From assembly GCF_000378505.1 (NCBI RefSeq), contig NZ_KB899994.1, positions 1 through 64,000 of the forward strand: a stretch of DNA of 64,000 nt. Direction: 5' to 3'. The position numbers were made by a program, and so were the translations under genes. A model generated the notes under the pieces. That model ran no database searches and was not told the origin of the DNA. It saw only the letters and a list, made by a program, of their open reading frames with translations. Within the stretch, counting starts at the first letter, position 1. The number at the start of each line of letters is the position of its first letter. The DNA is from Modicisalibacter luteus DSM 23508. GTDB lineage: Bacteria > Pseudomonadota > Gammaproteobacteria > Pseudomonadales > Halomonadaceae. Shown in pieces: positions 18,583 through 29,400 of this stretch.

Positions 18583-20391
18583 TCAGTAGACATCGCGCTG
18601 GTAACGCTTGGCCTGCTGCAGTTCGCGGACATATTCCGTGGCGCCTTCCTCGTCCAGGTCGCCTTCTTCGCGCACGATATCAATCAAGGCACGGTGCACA
18701 TCGGCCGCCATGCGCTCACCATCGCCACAGACGTAGAAATGCGCTCCTTCCTGGAGCCAGGCGAAGAGTGCGCCAGCGTTCTCACGCATGCGATCCTGGA
18801 CATAGACCTTGCCCGCCTGATCGCGTGAGAAAGCGACATCAAGACGGTTCAGCAGGCCGCGCTTGCGGTAGTTGAGCAGTTCGGATTGATAAAGGAAGTC
18901 CGAACGAAAACGGCGATCACCGAAGAACAACCAGTTTCGTCCTTGAGCGTCGCGTTCGTCACGTTCCTGCAAAAAGGCGCGGAATGGAGCGATACCGGTA
19001 CCGGGACCGACCATGATGATTGGCGTATCATCATCCTGCGGTAGCTTGAAGTTCTTGTTGCGGTCTACATAGATGGGCACGCTATCGCCGGGCCTGACGC
19101 GGTCGGCCAGGTAAGTCGTTGTGACGCCGCCGCGCGAGCGCCCATGCGCCTCGTAGCGCACGATGCCTACCGTCAGGTGTACCTCGTCGGGATCGGCCTG
19201 ATAGCTCGAGGCAATGGAGTAGAGACGGGGAGGTAGCTTGCGCAGGGCTTTCGTCAGTGTCTCGGCATCGATCTGCTCGACGGGAAAGTGCTCGATCACA
19301 TCAATGATGTGGCGACCTCCGATCCAGTCACGAAGCTCATCGCGAGATTCCTGATCCATCAAGCGGCGTAATTCGGCAGCATCGGAAACTTCGGCCCAGT
19401 GTTCCAGGAATGGGCGCGTGAGGGTAGTGACTTCATATTCGGTGAGCAGGGCATCACGCAGGCAGCGGCCGTCGCCGAGGTCGCAATTGGCATCCATGCG
19501 CAGCTTGTCGATCAATTCATCGACGTAGGCCGGATCGTTCTGCGGCACGATGCCGATGGCATCGCCCGGCTCGTAGCTCAGACCGGAACCCTCGAGGGAT
19601 AGCTCAATGTGATGGGTTTCCTTATCGGAGCCGCGACCGTTTAGCACGACCGATTCGAGCACTTCGGCGTGGAATGGGTTCTTCTTCGAATAGACTGACT
19701 CTTGTGGGGTAGCGACAGTCGTGGCGGGCTGAGCCTGGTTGGCCTGGCTGGTTCCGCCGCTCAGCTCGGCGTAGCGGTCGAGGACAGCTTCAATCCAGCG
19801 TTCGGCATCCTCCTCATAATCGACATCACAATCGACTCGATCATGGAGGCGGCTGGCGCCCAACGTTTCTAGCCGCGCATCGAACTCCTTGCCCGTTTGG
19901 CAGTAATGTTCGTAGCTGGAGTCGCCTAGAGCCAGCACGGAAAAGCGTGTGCGCTCGTCTAGCTTGGGCGCCTTACGGCCGTGCATGAATTCATGGAACC
20001 CTTCGGCGGTATCGGGCGGTTCACCGTCACCTTGGGTGCTGACGATGACCATCAGGTTGAGCGGTTCCTTGAATTCCTTCTTGTTGATATCCGCCATGTC
20101 GACCAAGCGAACCGGAAATCCACGGGCCTTGGCGCTCTCCTTGGCCTGCTCGGCGACGCCTTCCGCATTGCCTGTCTGGCTGCCGTAAAGCACAACGATC
20201 TCAGGGGCCGTCGGCTCGCTCGCGGCCTGTGGTGAATGGGCAGCTGTCTCCCCTTGGGCAGTGAGCCCGGCGAGGTAACCGCTCAGCCATGTCATCTGGT
20301 CGGTGTTCAGTCCCGCCAATGCCTCGTTGAGTCGTTGCGCCTGGTCGGCACTGAGAGGACTATTGATGTCGAGCAGGGGACCTTGCGACAT
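18583..20391 (-). CDS. cysJ: Sulfite reductase (NADPH) flavoprotein alpha subunit CysJ
   Basis: 602 residues. It passes electrons from NADPH through FAD and FMN to CysI. The N-terminal flavodoxin domain has VVLYGSQTGNAEGVAEQ near residue 70 and STQGDGEPPDTAEGF. The FAD/NADPH domain has RLYSIASS, GPGTGIAPFRAFLQER and FFGDRRFRSDFLYQ, and the protein ends with the conserved RYQRDVY. It is first in the cysJI operon and its length is standard. Confidence 0.96.
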   Translation of the reverse strand: MSQGPLLDINSPLSADQAQRLNEALAGLNTDQMTWLSGYLAGLTAQGETAAHSPQAASEPTAPEIVVLYGSQTGNAEGVAEQAKESAKARGFPVRLVDMADINKKEFKEPLNLMVIVSTQGDGEPPDTAEGFHEFMHGRKAPKLDERTRFSVLALGDSSYEHYCQTGKEFDARLETLGASRLHDRVDCDVDYEEDAERWIEAVLDRYAELSGGTSQANQAQPATTVATPQESVYSKKNPFHAEVLESVVLNGRGSDKETHHIELSLEGSGLSYEPGDAIGIVPQNDPAYVDELIDKLRMDANCDLGDGRCLRDALLTEYEVTTLTRPFLEHWAEVSDAAELRRLMDQESRDELRDWIGGRHIIDVIEHFPVEQIDAETLTKALRKLPPRLYSIASSYQADPDEVHLTVGIVRYEAHGRSRGGVTTTYLADRVRPGDSVPIYVDRNKNFKLPQDDDTPIIMVGPGTGIAPFRAFLQERDERDAQGRNWLFFGDRRFRSDFLYQSELLNYRKRGLLNRLDVAFSRDQAGKVYVQDRMRENAGALFAWLQEGAHFYVCGDGERMAADVHRALIDIVREEGDLDEEGATEYVRELQQAKRYQRDVY

Positions 20392-20501
20392 TGCGTCGTC
20401 TCCTCTCGGTCATGTAGCTGACAAGGCTAGTGCGTCATGGTAAGACGTAAAAATTATAAATGGCGATGCTTTTATGCGAAAAAGGCATGAAGCCAGGAGC
20501 G

Positions 20502-21119
20502 CTACACGAAGCGATCGATGGCCTGTATGAGGTGTTCACGGGGTTGCGCGCCCTGTACGGTGCCCAATGCTTCGCCGTCGCGGAGTAACAGCATGGCCGG
20601 TACGCCGCTGATTCCCCAACGATGCGCGTCTTCCTGATCGGCGAGCACTGCCTCGCGGTAGCGCCCCTCGGCCAGGTAGCGGCCGAGAGAGTCTCCATCG
20701 AGCCCGAGATAGTTGGCCGTTTCGATCAGCGCCTGGGGATCGGCAAGGTCCAGACTGTCCTCGAAGAAGCCCCGGAACAGCTCGGTATGCATCGGTGCGA
20801 AGGCATCATGGTCCATGGCCCATTTTGCCGCCTCGTGGGCGAGTCGACTGCGTGGCTGGATGCGAGGCAACTGCAGTGTCATGCCGCGTTGGCGTGCCAT
20901 GGGATACACTGCACGTCCCCAGATGTCATGCAGGTAATCGCCATCGGGGTCGAGCGTCGGCACCGGCTCGGGACGCAGTTCGAAGGCACGCCACTCGACG
21001 TGTATCCGTTCGCCGAAGTGGCTGACAAGCGCGTCCAGTTCTGGTGCTTCGAGATAACAGAATGGGCAGACGTAGTCGCTCCAGACGATCAACGTCAGCG
21101 TGGCTTGGGGTGGTGTCAT
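20502..21119 (-). CDS. DsbA-family oxidoreductase (FrnE-like)
   Basis: 205 residues. The thioredoxin-fold active site CPFC is in WSDYVCPFCYLEAPELD near residue 20. There is an inserted helical domain and the cis-Pro loop GISGVPAML near residue 170. There is no signal peptide, so it is cytoplasmic like FrnE-type disulfide isomerases rather than periplasmic DsbA. It lies between cysJ and the type I secretion operon on the same strand, with gaps of 110 and 75 bp, and is probably independent of both. Confidence 0.87.
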   Translation of the reverse strand: MTPPQATLTLIVWSDYVCPFCYLEAPELDALVSHFGERIHVEWRAFELRPEPVPTLDPDGDYLHDIWGRAVYPMARQRGMTLQLPRIQPRSRLAHEAAKWAMDHDAFAPMHTELFRGFFEDSLDLADPQALIETANYLGLDGDSLGRYLAEGRYREAVLADQEDAHRWGISGVPAMLLLRDGEALGTVQGAQPREHLIQAIDRFV

Positions 21120-21194
21120 GTCCTGTTTCGCTCCTTCCCTAGAGTCTCAGCTAGCGTAGGCCATGCGGAGAGGAAGGGCGAATCGGGCTGCAGC

Positions 21195-22661
21195 TCAGGC
21201 TGCGGACGGTGTCTTGTCAGGCTGACTGACCTCGTTAAGCCGGGACATGATGGTAATGAGATCGGGGGTGTCCAGGTCACCTGTGGCTGCCTCCAGGTAG
21301 GTTCTGTCGCCCAGGTATTGGCAGAACACTTCAACGAACTGAATACGCAGGTCGTAGAGTTCGGCGCGGGCATCGAGCACATCGACGAGATCGCGCAGAC
21401 CGAGGTTCTCGCCACGGATGGCGGCTTCCAGAAACAGTTGGCTGGACTCGATGGAGCGTGTCAGGGCCTCCAGCTGCCGTGCGTTTCCCTGCAGGTTACG
21501 CAGACGCTTTCGTACTTCCTGGTGGGCCAGGCGTCGCTCGTTGGTCAACGCCTCACGGCTGGCCAGTGCTGTCAGCTCGCCCTGTCGAATACTGGCCGAG
21601 GTATACCCACCACGGTAGATGGGCACATCGAGCTCCAGGCTGGCGGTCACATCTTCGCTGGTGCGTAGTTCGTCGCTACTGTTCAGGTCGCGATAGCCTA
21701 GCGACAGGTTGAGTTCGGGATAGTGCCCCGCGCGGCGCACGTCCGTGTCCAGTTGGGCAACCTCATACACCTGTTTGGCAAGGCGTACCTCGACATTATC
21801 ATCAACCCGAGAAAGCCATTGCTGGGTGTTTTCCCATTCATGTTCGAGCGATACACGTTCGATATTGCCCAGCGCCGGGCCACGGAAGTCGGGGAGGCGT
21901 CCGGTCAGCCGTTCCAGGTCGCTGAGTGCGTTCGCCAGCTCATTCTCGGCCTTGACCTGATCGGCGACTGCCTGATCGAGTCGGGATTGCGCTTCTAGCA
22001 GATTGATACGATCACCGATACCCAAATCGTAGGCGCGCTGTGCCTGATGGCGTTGCAGATTCAGGGCCTCACGCTTGGCATCGAGCAGCCCCAGCTTTCG
22101 CGAGGCGAGGTAGGCGTTGAGATAGGCATCGACCAGCGAGAGAGCGAGGTTTCTTTCCGCCACGGCCACGCGCAGGTCCGCTGCATCTGCCTGGGCCAAT
22201 GCCTTGTCGACGCTACGCCAGCGCTCGAGACTGAACAGAGGCTGCGTGATGTCGATGCGCCACAGCGTATCGTGGGTCGTGCCTGAGACCCGGTCTTCAT
22301 AGACCTCGGATGGGTAGTCGCCGGGATTCTGTGTATAGATGTTGTCGGCACGCTGGTAGATGGCGGAGGCACCCGCCTCGACGTAGGGACGCAGAGCGGC
22401 ACGAGCCATGGGCACTTCCTGCCCCGTTGCCTGGCTCTCATAGCGCTGGCGCATCAGCTCGCTGTCGTTTTCCAGGGCCAGCACGAACAGGCGCGTCAAC
22501 GACGGCAGGCCGGCCTGGGTGTCGATATCCTCGAGGGAATCGTTGGCGGGGGCGATGCCCAGGCCCAGGGGATCGGAGCCTGGCAATTGCGCAAATGTTC
22601 CGCCACTGACCGATAGCAGGCCAACCAGGAGGGCGAGGTTACGGAGCGTTTGCCTCATCAT
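21195..22661 (-). CDS. TolC-family outer membrane channel of a type I secretion system
   Basis: 488 residues with an N-terminal signal peptide (hydrophobic NLALLVGLLSVSGGTFA, cleavage probably after FAQ or SGGTFA). TolC-type repeats of long amphipathic helices fill the rest: LFVLALENDSELMRQRYES, RDTLWRIDITQPLFS-type strands, and LGIGDRINLLEAQSRL repeated at the C-terminal half as LGLRDLVDVLDARAEL. The start forms an ATGA overlap with the end of the hlyD-like gene, so it is the third gene of the operon ABC-HlyD-TolC. A dedicated TolC copy is typical of PrtDEF- and LapBCE-type exporters. Confidence 0.9.
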   Translation of the reverse strand: MMRQTLRNLALLVGLLSVSGGTFAQLPGSDPLGLGIAPANDSLEDIDTQAGLPSLTRLFVLALENDSELMRQRYESQATGQEVPMARAALRPYVEAGASAIYQRADNIYTQNPGDYPSEVYEDRVSGTTHDTLWRIDITQPLFSLERWRSVDKALAQADAADLRVAVAERNLALSLVDAYLNAYLASRKLGLLDAKREALNLQRHQAQRAYDLGIGDRINLLEAQSRLDQAVADQVKAENELANALSDLERLTGRLPDFRGPALGNIERVSLEHEWENTQQWLSRVDDNVEVRLAKQVYEVAQLDTDVRRAGHYPELNLSLGYRDLNSSDELRTSEDVTASLELDVPIYRGGYTSASIRQGELTALASREALTNERRLAHQEVRKRLRNLQGNARQLEALTRSIESSQLFLEAAIRGENLGLRDLVDVLDARAELYDLRIQFVEVFCQYLGDRTYLEAATGDLDTPDLITIMSRLNEVSQPDKTPSAA

Positions 22662-24013
22662 TCCTCCCGCATCGACCGGGCCAGCATATCGCTGAAGGGT
22701 TTGGCAACGTAGCTGGCAAAGGTCCGCTCGCCAGTACGGATCATGACTTCAGCCGGCATGCCGGCGAGTAGCTGCATGGTTTCCGTCATGTCTGCCCGAC
22801 CATGCTCGGTCACGCGTATGTTGGCCTTGTAGTAATGCGCCTGGGTGGCCTCATCCTCGAAGCTATCGGCAGAGACGTGGACGACCTCGCCCTGGATGAC
22901 ATTGGACAGGCGCTGATTGAAGGCGCTGAAGCGGATCTCGGCGGGCTGGCCAACATAGATATTGTCAATGTCCCGGTCGGGTACCCGGGCTTGAACCATG
23001 AAGTCCTCGCTTGCCGGGACAATATCCATCAATGGATCACCGGAGCGAATGACTGCCCCCAACGTGTGGATTTGCATACCGACCACCGTGCCCGAGACCG
23101 GCGCTAGAACCTGGGTACGCCGTACCTGGTCGCTCAGTGCCGTGATTCGCTCCTCTGCATCGGCCACGCGGGCCTGCACGTCGCGAAGCTGTTCGCCGAC
23201 TTCCTGCTGAAACTCCTGCCGGCGGATTTCCTTTTGCAGGCTATTCTCGCTGATCTGCGACTTGAGACGGGCAATCTCGGCGCTGTGTTGGGCGTTTTCG
23301 CCCTGATACTGCATGATCTGGCGTTCGAGCTCGCGCATCCGCTGGTTGTTGCCTAGGCCTTCCTTGAACAGGGAGCGGTAGTCGCTGGCTTCGCCGGACA
23401 GTGACTGGATGCGTGACCGATTGACCTGACGCGTCGATTCCAGACCGACAATCTGCTCCTGCATCTGCACTACCTGTTCATCAAGCGCAGCCAGAGTGCC
23501 TTCCAACGACTCGCGCCTGGCCTGGAACAAGCGATGCTGGACGTTCAGCACGGCCTGGACGCGAGGCGAGTCGGCAACGAGCAGATCAGGCGGGAATGCT
23601 AGTGTCTCGTCTCCGGCCTGTTCGGCAAGCAGGCGGAGTTCACTGGCGCGTGCGATGAAGTATTCCGTCCGGGCGATCTCAAGCTTGGCGCGCGCCTGGG
23701 TATCGTCGAGCACCAGCAGCACGTCACCTGCTTCCACATGGTCGCCGTCTTCGACGAGAAGACGCTCGACCATGCCGCCCTCCAGGTGCTGTACCGTCTT
23801 TTTGTAGCTCTCGACGGAAACGGTGCCGGGGGCGACAACGGCAACGGCTAGATTGGCGGTCAGCGCCCAGCCACCGAAACCGCCAAAGGCTGCGATCAGA
23901 ATCGCCATGCCCAGGCGGCGGTAGGGGCGTTCGTTCGTAGGCAGGCGGCTGGCGGTATCGGCGGCATCATGCTTGACCGTCGCTTCGCCCGGAAGGAAGT
24001 CGCTGGCGCTCAT
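22658..24013 (-). CDS. HlyD-family periplasmic adaptor of a type I secretion system
   Basis: 451 residues. A short cytoplasmic N-terminus and one transmembrane helix (LGMAILIAAFGGFGGWAL, about residues 34-52) are followed by the first lipoyl half (GTVSVESYKKTVQHLEGGMVE), a long coiled coil (about 105-285), the second lipoyl half (VLAPVSGTVVGMQIHTLG) and a beta-barrel part. The KTVQHLEGG motif is typical of PrtE/HlyD adaptors. The start at 24013 is fixed by an ATGA overlap with the ABC exporter gene. The upstream extension of the frame is only the reverse reading of that gene. It bridges the exporter to the TolC-like channel. Confidence 0.92.
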   Translation of the reverse strand: MSASDFLPGEATVKHDAADTASRLPTNERPYRRLGMAILIAAFGGFGGWALTANLAVAVVAPGTVSVESYKKTVQHLEGGMVERLLVEDGDHVEAGDVLLVLDDTQARAKLEIARTEYFIARASELRLLAEQAGDETLAFPPDLLVADSPRVQAVLNVQHRLFQARRESLEGTLAALDEQVVQMQEQIVGLESTRQVNRSRIQSLSGEASDYRSLFKEGLGNNQRMRELERQIMQYQGENAQHSAEIARLKSQISENSLQKEIRRQEFQQEVGEQLRDVQARVADAEERITALSDQVRRTQVLAPVSGTVVGMQIHTLGAVIRSGDPLMDIVPASEDFMVQARVPDRDIDNIYVGQPAEIRFSAFNQRLSNVIQGEVVHVSADSFEDEATQAHYYKANIRVTEHGRADMTETMQLLAGMPAEVMIRTGERTFASYVAKPFSDMLARSMREE

Positions 24014-25806
24014 GGCTTGGGCTCCTCTGAAGCAGGGGCAGTGGCGGTCTTGCCGCGTGCGCTGGGACGAATCGATGCCAGTCGTTGGCCGGTGGCCGTC
24101 GTGGCAATGCCACGCACGGGGTGGCCCGTCTGGGCGGCAACGTCTCCGGGTGGGGCGAACAGGCTGACCTGGCCTTCCTTGAGTACCAGTATTCGGTCGA
24201 CGCGCTTGAGAATGGCGGGGCGATGGCTGATGACGAAGACGGTCGTGCCATCTTCCTTGAGTCGCTGCATGCATTCCGCCAGGGCGTGCTCACCGGCATC
24301 GTCCAGGTTGGCGTTCGGCTCGTCGAGTACGATCAATACGGGATCGCCATACAGGGCGCGGGCCAGGCCTATGCGTTGCCGCTGGCCACAGGAGAGGGCG
24401 CCGCCACCGCCGCTGAGATAGGTGTCGTAGCCGTTGGGCTGGCGCAGGACCATGTCGTGTACGCCTGCCTTGCGTGCAGCCTTGACCACCTTTTCGGGGT
24501 CGACGTCACCGAAGCGGGCAATGTTCTCGCTGATAGTACCGTCGAAGAGTTCGATGTCCTGGGGCAGATAACCGAGATAAGGGCCCAGCGCTTCCCGGCC
24601 CCATTGTGTGATATCGGCACCATCGAGCCGGACATGGCCCACTTGGGCAGGCCAGATACCCAGGATGACTCGTGCGAGTGAGGACTTGCCGGCTGCGCTG
24701 GGCCCGACAATGCCAATGTGCTCCCCCTTGCCGACGGTCATGTCGATGCTTCGCAGTGTCATGAAACGTTCTCCCGGCGGGGCGGCAGATACCGACTCGA
24801 GGGCCAGACGGCCTGACGGCGCTGGCAATGGCATACGTTGAGGGTCCGCCGGGATGAGTGTCAGCAATTCGTTGAGTCGGCCATGGGCCGTACGCGCGCC
24901 CACGAAACTCTTCCATCCGCCGATCATCTGGTCGATCGGTGCCAGGGCGCGTCCCATGATGATCGATCCGGCAATCATCATGCCCGGCGTCAGGTTGCCT
25001 TCCAGCACCAGGTAGGCGCCTAGGCCAAGGATCATCGATTGAAAAAGCAGACGCAGGGTCTTCGAAAGGTTGGTCAATGCCCCAGCCCGGTCGCTGGCCT
25101 GCGACTGATGGATCAGGTATTCGTGGTGTTTGGCCGCCCAGCGACCCATGATGCCGGGCAGCATCCCCATGGCATGCAATACCTCGGCATTACGCAGGTT
25201 GCTGTTGGCGAGATCCTGGGACTTAACATGCTCGCTGTTGGCTTCGGCCAGCAGATCCTTGGTGCTTTTCTCGTTCAGCAACGCCAATAAGAACAGCACC
25301 ACACCAGCGGCCAGCGCAAAGTAACCGAACCAAGGATGGAAAAGAAAAAGCACGCCGAGATAGACCGGTATCCAGGGGGCATCGAAGAAAGCAAATAGTC
25401 CATTGCCCGTCAGGAACTGGCGCAGACTGCTCAAGTCATTGAGCGGCTGGGCCGATGCTTTACCCGGCATGGCCACGCTCTTCTTGAACATGGCGCCATA
25501 GAGTCGATGACTGATTTGCATATCCAGCCGGTTGCCGACCCGCACTAGGATACGTGAGCGAACGAGTTCCAGTCCGCCCATGACAATAAACAGAAATAGA
25601 ACGACCAAGGTCAGCATCAGCAAGGTTTCTTGGCTGCGTGTCGTGATGACCCGGTCATAAACCTGCAGCATATAAAGGGGAGGAACCAACATCAGCAGGT
25701 TGATAAACATGCTGAAGAACGCCGCTGAAAGAAAAGCGCCTTTGCAGGCCTTCAGCGCAATTTGCAGGTCCGTTTCTTCACTACGCCTGGCCATGTAGTT
25801 ACTCAC
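24010..25806 (-). CDS. Type I secretion ABC transporter/permease (PrtD-like)
   Basis: 598 residues: an N-terminal exporter membrane domain (about 25-310, six helices, with VPPLYMLQVYDRV and LFAFFDAPWIPVYL typical of PrtD-like type I exporters) and an ABC ATPase domain. Walker A is GPSAAGKSS, Walker B VLIVLDEP, H-loop ISHR. The signature reads LSCGQRQR instead of LSGGQRQR, an unusual Gly-to-Cys change. No C39-like peptidase domain precedes it, so the cargo should be a C-terminal-signal protein. Start is GTG 25806 or ATG 25794. First gene of the operon, divergent from the giant exoprotein gene, its likely cargo. Confidence 0.92.
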   Translation of the reverse strand: MSNYMARRSEETDLQIALKACKGAFLSAAFFSMFINLLMLVPPLYMLQVYDRVITTRSQETLLMLTLVVLFLFIVMGGLELVRSRILVRVGNRLDMQISHRLYGAMFKKSVAMPGKASAQPLNDLSSLRQFLTGNGLFAFFDAPWIPVYLGVLFLFHPWFGYFALAAGVVLFLLALLNEKSTKDLLAEANSEHVKSQDLANSNLRNAEVLHAMGMLPGIMGRWAAKHHEYLIHQSQASDRAGALTNLSKTLRLLFQSMILGLGAYLVLEGNLTPGMMIAGSIIMGRALAPIDQMIGGWKSFVGARTAHGRLNELLTLIPADPQRMPLPAPSGRLALESVSAAPPGERFMTLRSIDMTVGKGEHIGIVGPSAAGKSSLARVILGIWPAQVGHVRLDGADITQWGREALGPYLGYLPQDIELFDGTISENIARFGDVDPEKVVKAARKAGVHDMVLRQPNGYDTYLSGGGGALSCGQRQRIGLARALYGDPVLIVLDEPNANLDDAGEHALAECMQRLKEDGTTVFVISHRPAILKRVDRILVLKEGQVSLFAPPGDVAAQTGHPVRGIATTATGQRLASIRPSARGKTATAPASEEPKP

Positions 25807-26435
25807 TCGGTTGTTGTCGTCTTGTGGTTGGCGTGGGGCGCCTGTTTCAACGCTTCGTAAAGAAGAGTAATAGAAAGTGAGTTTTTGAGGTAACGTCTTG
25901 TCTCAGTGAAATAAATACGATTTGAGTATTAATTTTCTAATGAATTTATTTGTTTTCAATAGCTTGTTTTGAAATGAATAACTGACGCCATCTGTGAAAT
26001 AAGAATAAATTATTAAACGGTAATTGGTTTGTAGCATTTGCAGCATGGTTGTTCTCATTCTTCTAGAATCGGCAAAGTCATCAATTTAAATAAATAAAGT
26101 GTGTTTTTGATAAGTTGAGTAAAGCTTTTGTTAAAGCGGGTCTCTTGGCGCTGATGGAATATGGCTCTCTTTTTCCTTTTATAAACAAGGCTTAGGGCGC
26201 ATGCGCTCCTGAATATAAGGATAAGGCTGAGTAATGCCAAAGGGCCTGGTTGAGAACATTAAGCCTTGTTTGCATATCCGTTGGGGCTAGTTTCTCACTA
26301 CGGCCAAATTTTATTGACGTTGTGTTTGGTGTGGGCGAGCCGGGTAAGAATTGGGCAAATAATGCTTGGTGACGCCTTTTAAAAGTTCTGTTTAGGCAGT
26401 GGTAAATAAAAGTATAAGAGACCAGGAGTCACATA
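25807..26435. promoter_or_regulatory. AT-rich divergent intergenic region (629 bp)
   Basis: No supported gene lies here. The region is markedly AT-rich compared with the coding DNA on both sides and carries many A/T tracts (for example 25910-25980 and 26080-26130), so it should hold the promoters of both the secretion operon and the giant gene. A perfect 10-bp palindrome GCGCATGCGC sits at 26197-26206. A tentative promoter for the giant gene is TTTAGG (26391-26396) and TATAAG (26413-26418), but this would leave a very short leader; TTGACG at 26314-26319 is an alternative -35. A 61-codon minus-strand frame at 26055-26240 has no support. Confidence 0.6.
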
Positions 26436-29400
26436 ATGTTCTCAATCTCCTTAGTGAATACGCAGACTGGGGTCCTTCTGGGTGGCATCAAAGAAGGAAC
26501 ATGGCTGGATACCAGTGCCTATGACAACGTTGCGTTTCGCGTAATACCTGATGCTGATAGCGGTATTGATCCGACATTGGTTTCCCGGGTGCGGTTAACG
26601 TTAACCGACGTTAATGGTACCGCATTGGCACAAACGGATAGTGAGGCCCCCTTCACTTTTTATGCGCCCTCGACCTGGGTCCATGGCGACGCTTCCCTGT
26701 TGATCGAGCCGCTGGATTCGACTGGAGAAGTCCTGGCCATCGGAAGCGAGCACATCGGCTTCATCGTCGCGGATGGGCCCGCAGCTGTTGATGCGCCGAT
26801 GACTCCGCTGCGCTACCAAGCGGAAGATGCGGTACTGGCGGGTACTACGATCGCCACCGTGGGCGATCCCGACCCCAATGCCGTCGATGCCGACGCGGGT
26901 GCTTATGTCGATTACGGTGAGCCCAGCGGCGAAAGCGTGTCGTTTACGGTCGATATGCCCGAGGCCGGGACCTACGAGCTTAACCTACGCTATGCGCTGA
27001 GCCAGAATGCCGACGGTACCGATCGCAACCGCCCGCTACGGTTGGAAATCAATGATCAGCTCGTGGATCGCATGTTCGATCTACCGAGCACCACGGATTC
27101 TGCCGATCCCACGGATTTCACAATGTTCGGCGACAGAACGATACTGATAAACCTGCAGGCTGGTAGCAACACGATCACGCTCAGCTCCAACGGTGCCAGC
27201 GGTCCCAATATCGACTACCTGGAAGTTCGTCAGCCGGCTGCGGGTCATGTAGTGATCCAGGGTGAGGACATGCTCCTTTCGGCGGAGCCGGACTATACCA
27301 GCACCGGTAGCAGTACCAACCGGCCGATCACCACGGAGAACATTGTAGCGATCGGTGACACCTTCCGTGTTGGTGCCGAAGGGGCGAGCTATCTCGACTG
27401 GGCGTTTGGTAACGCTGAAGCCTATGCCGAGTTCAATTATCAGGCGCCGGCCGCCGGTACCTATTCCATGACCGTCACCTATGCCGGTGCCACCGACCGC
27501 CCTTTGGATCTGGTGAGAGTTGCAGACAGCGAGACCACGGCGATCGGGACATTCGGTTTTGCGGCGACCGCCGCGCCCGGCTATCTACCTGACGATCTCG
27601 GCGACCTGCCTTCCAACGTTAACGTTTCCGATGTGCCCTCCGGCTGGGAAGGGTGGAGCACCGAAACACTGACCTTCCATCTCGAAGCTGGCAATAATCT
27701 GCTCCGCCTGGGGGGACGTACCAACGGACCCAATATCGACAAGGTAGAAATGCTATTGGTCGATGCCGATCCGGTGGCACCCGGCGATATCGTACTCGAT
27801 AACGCCAGTGTACTGGAGAATGCCGAAGGCGCTGCGGTCGGGCAATTGATTATCGCTGATAGCAACGATGCGACGCACACCTTTAGCGTCGACGACGAGC
27901 GCTTCGAGATAGATAGCAGTGGCATGTTGCGCTTGAAGGAAGGGACCAGCCTGGACTTCGAGGCAGAGCAGACCGTTACGGTAAGCGTTACGGCAACCGA
28001 TGCCAACGAGCTCAGCGTGACGCGTAGCTTTTCAATTGCTGTAGGTGACGTGGCGGAGACTGCCGCGCCGGCTCCCGAGCCTACCGGACCGCAAGCGGTG
28101 ATCTTTACCGAGGATGGCATCTCATCGTACACGACGACCCAGGACAATCCCGTAGGGCTGGGTTACGAAATCATCGATGAGGGTGCGGCGCTCTCGCTTA
28201 ACGACAACCTATGGAAGCGGGTGGCGCTGCCACAAGCGTATGCGATTACCGAGAACACCCGCATCGAACTCGATCTGACCGTCGGCGAGAGTAGTCCGGA
28301 AATCGTTGCCATCGGATTCGACCTGAACGACAACGCATTCGACGGGGACCAGTCGCTTTACCAACTGGCCGGCACCCAGGGACAGGGCGCGATCATTGAT
28401 CTGCGAGGCAGCGGTAGCGACAACGGTGACGGGACGCAGCATTTCGTCATTGACCTGGGCGCCCATGCCGGCGCCTCGATCGGCTCGCTGGTATTCATCA
28501 GCGATGATGACACTACGGCCATTCTTGGATCGGCGACGTTCTCCAACGTGCAACTTACCGAGGGTAGCGACGACGAGGTCGGTAACCATGCCCCGCGCGT
28601 CGTGGGCAGTGGCATTGCCGACCTGCAGCTCGACGAGGGGGCACTGCTCGAGGTCGACCTGCCATTCGTCGACGATGACGGAGACAGCCTGGCCTATACG
28701 TTCACCATCAGTCAGGAAGGCACAACTATCGATGGTTTCGATGGGCTGGCCATTCAGGACGGCGTGCTGAGCGGCAGTCTCAGTGGCCTCGAACCCGGCA
28801 ATTATACCGTTATCATCACAGCCACGGACTCACAGTCTGCTTCTACCGAGGAAACCTTTCAACTTACCATCAATAACGTCAATGAAGCGCCGGTGGCCGA
28901 TGATATTGCTCTTGAACCCTATTTCGGCGAGCAGGGTAGCTTCTTCGACGGGATCGAGTTGGCAAATTTCGCCCAATACTTCACCGATCCTGACGGTGAC
29001 GCGCTGACCCTGAGTGTCGAGGGGCTACCGGCCGGGCTGAGCGTCGATGATGAAGGCGTGATAAGCGGTACCCCCAACGAGGCCGGCTCCTTCGAGGTCG
29101 TGATCCGCGCCACGGATACCGAAGGCCTCTCGAGCACGTTGGCAGTGCAATTCGACATCGACGGACCAGACATTGGCGATGTGGTGAGTGTCGAGGCTGA
29201 AGACTTCACCGGGCTGGGCGATGCCGACAACTACTATGCTACCGGCAACCCCGATGCCTCTGGTGACGAGATCATCCGACTGGGCAACAATGCGTCTACC
29301 CAAGTCACCACGCAACTGGCCGACAATGGTGTCGTGCCTGGCTGGTACACCGTGAGCGTCGTCGCCTTCGATGAAACCGATGGACAAGGCACGCTCTCGC

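Noticed and set aside
26055-26240. A 61-codon minus-strand frame in the AT-rich promoter region
   Set aside because: It has no ribosome-binding site, atypical composition and no family similarity that I recognise.
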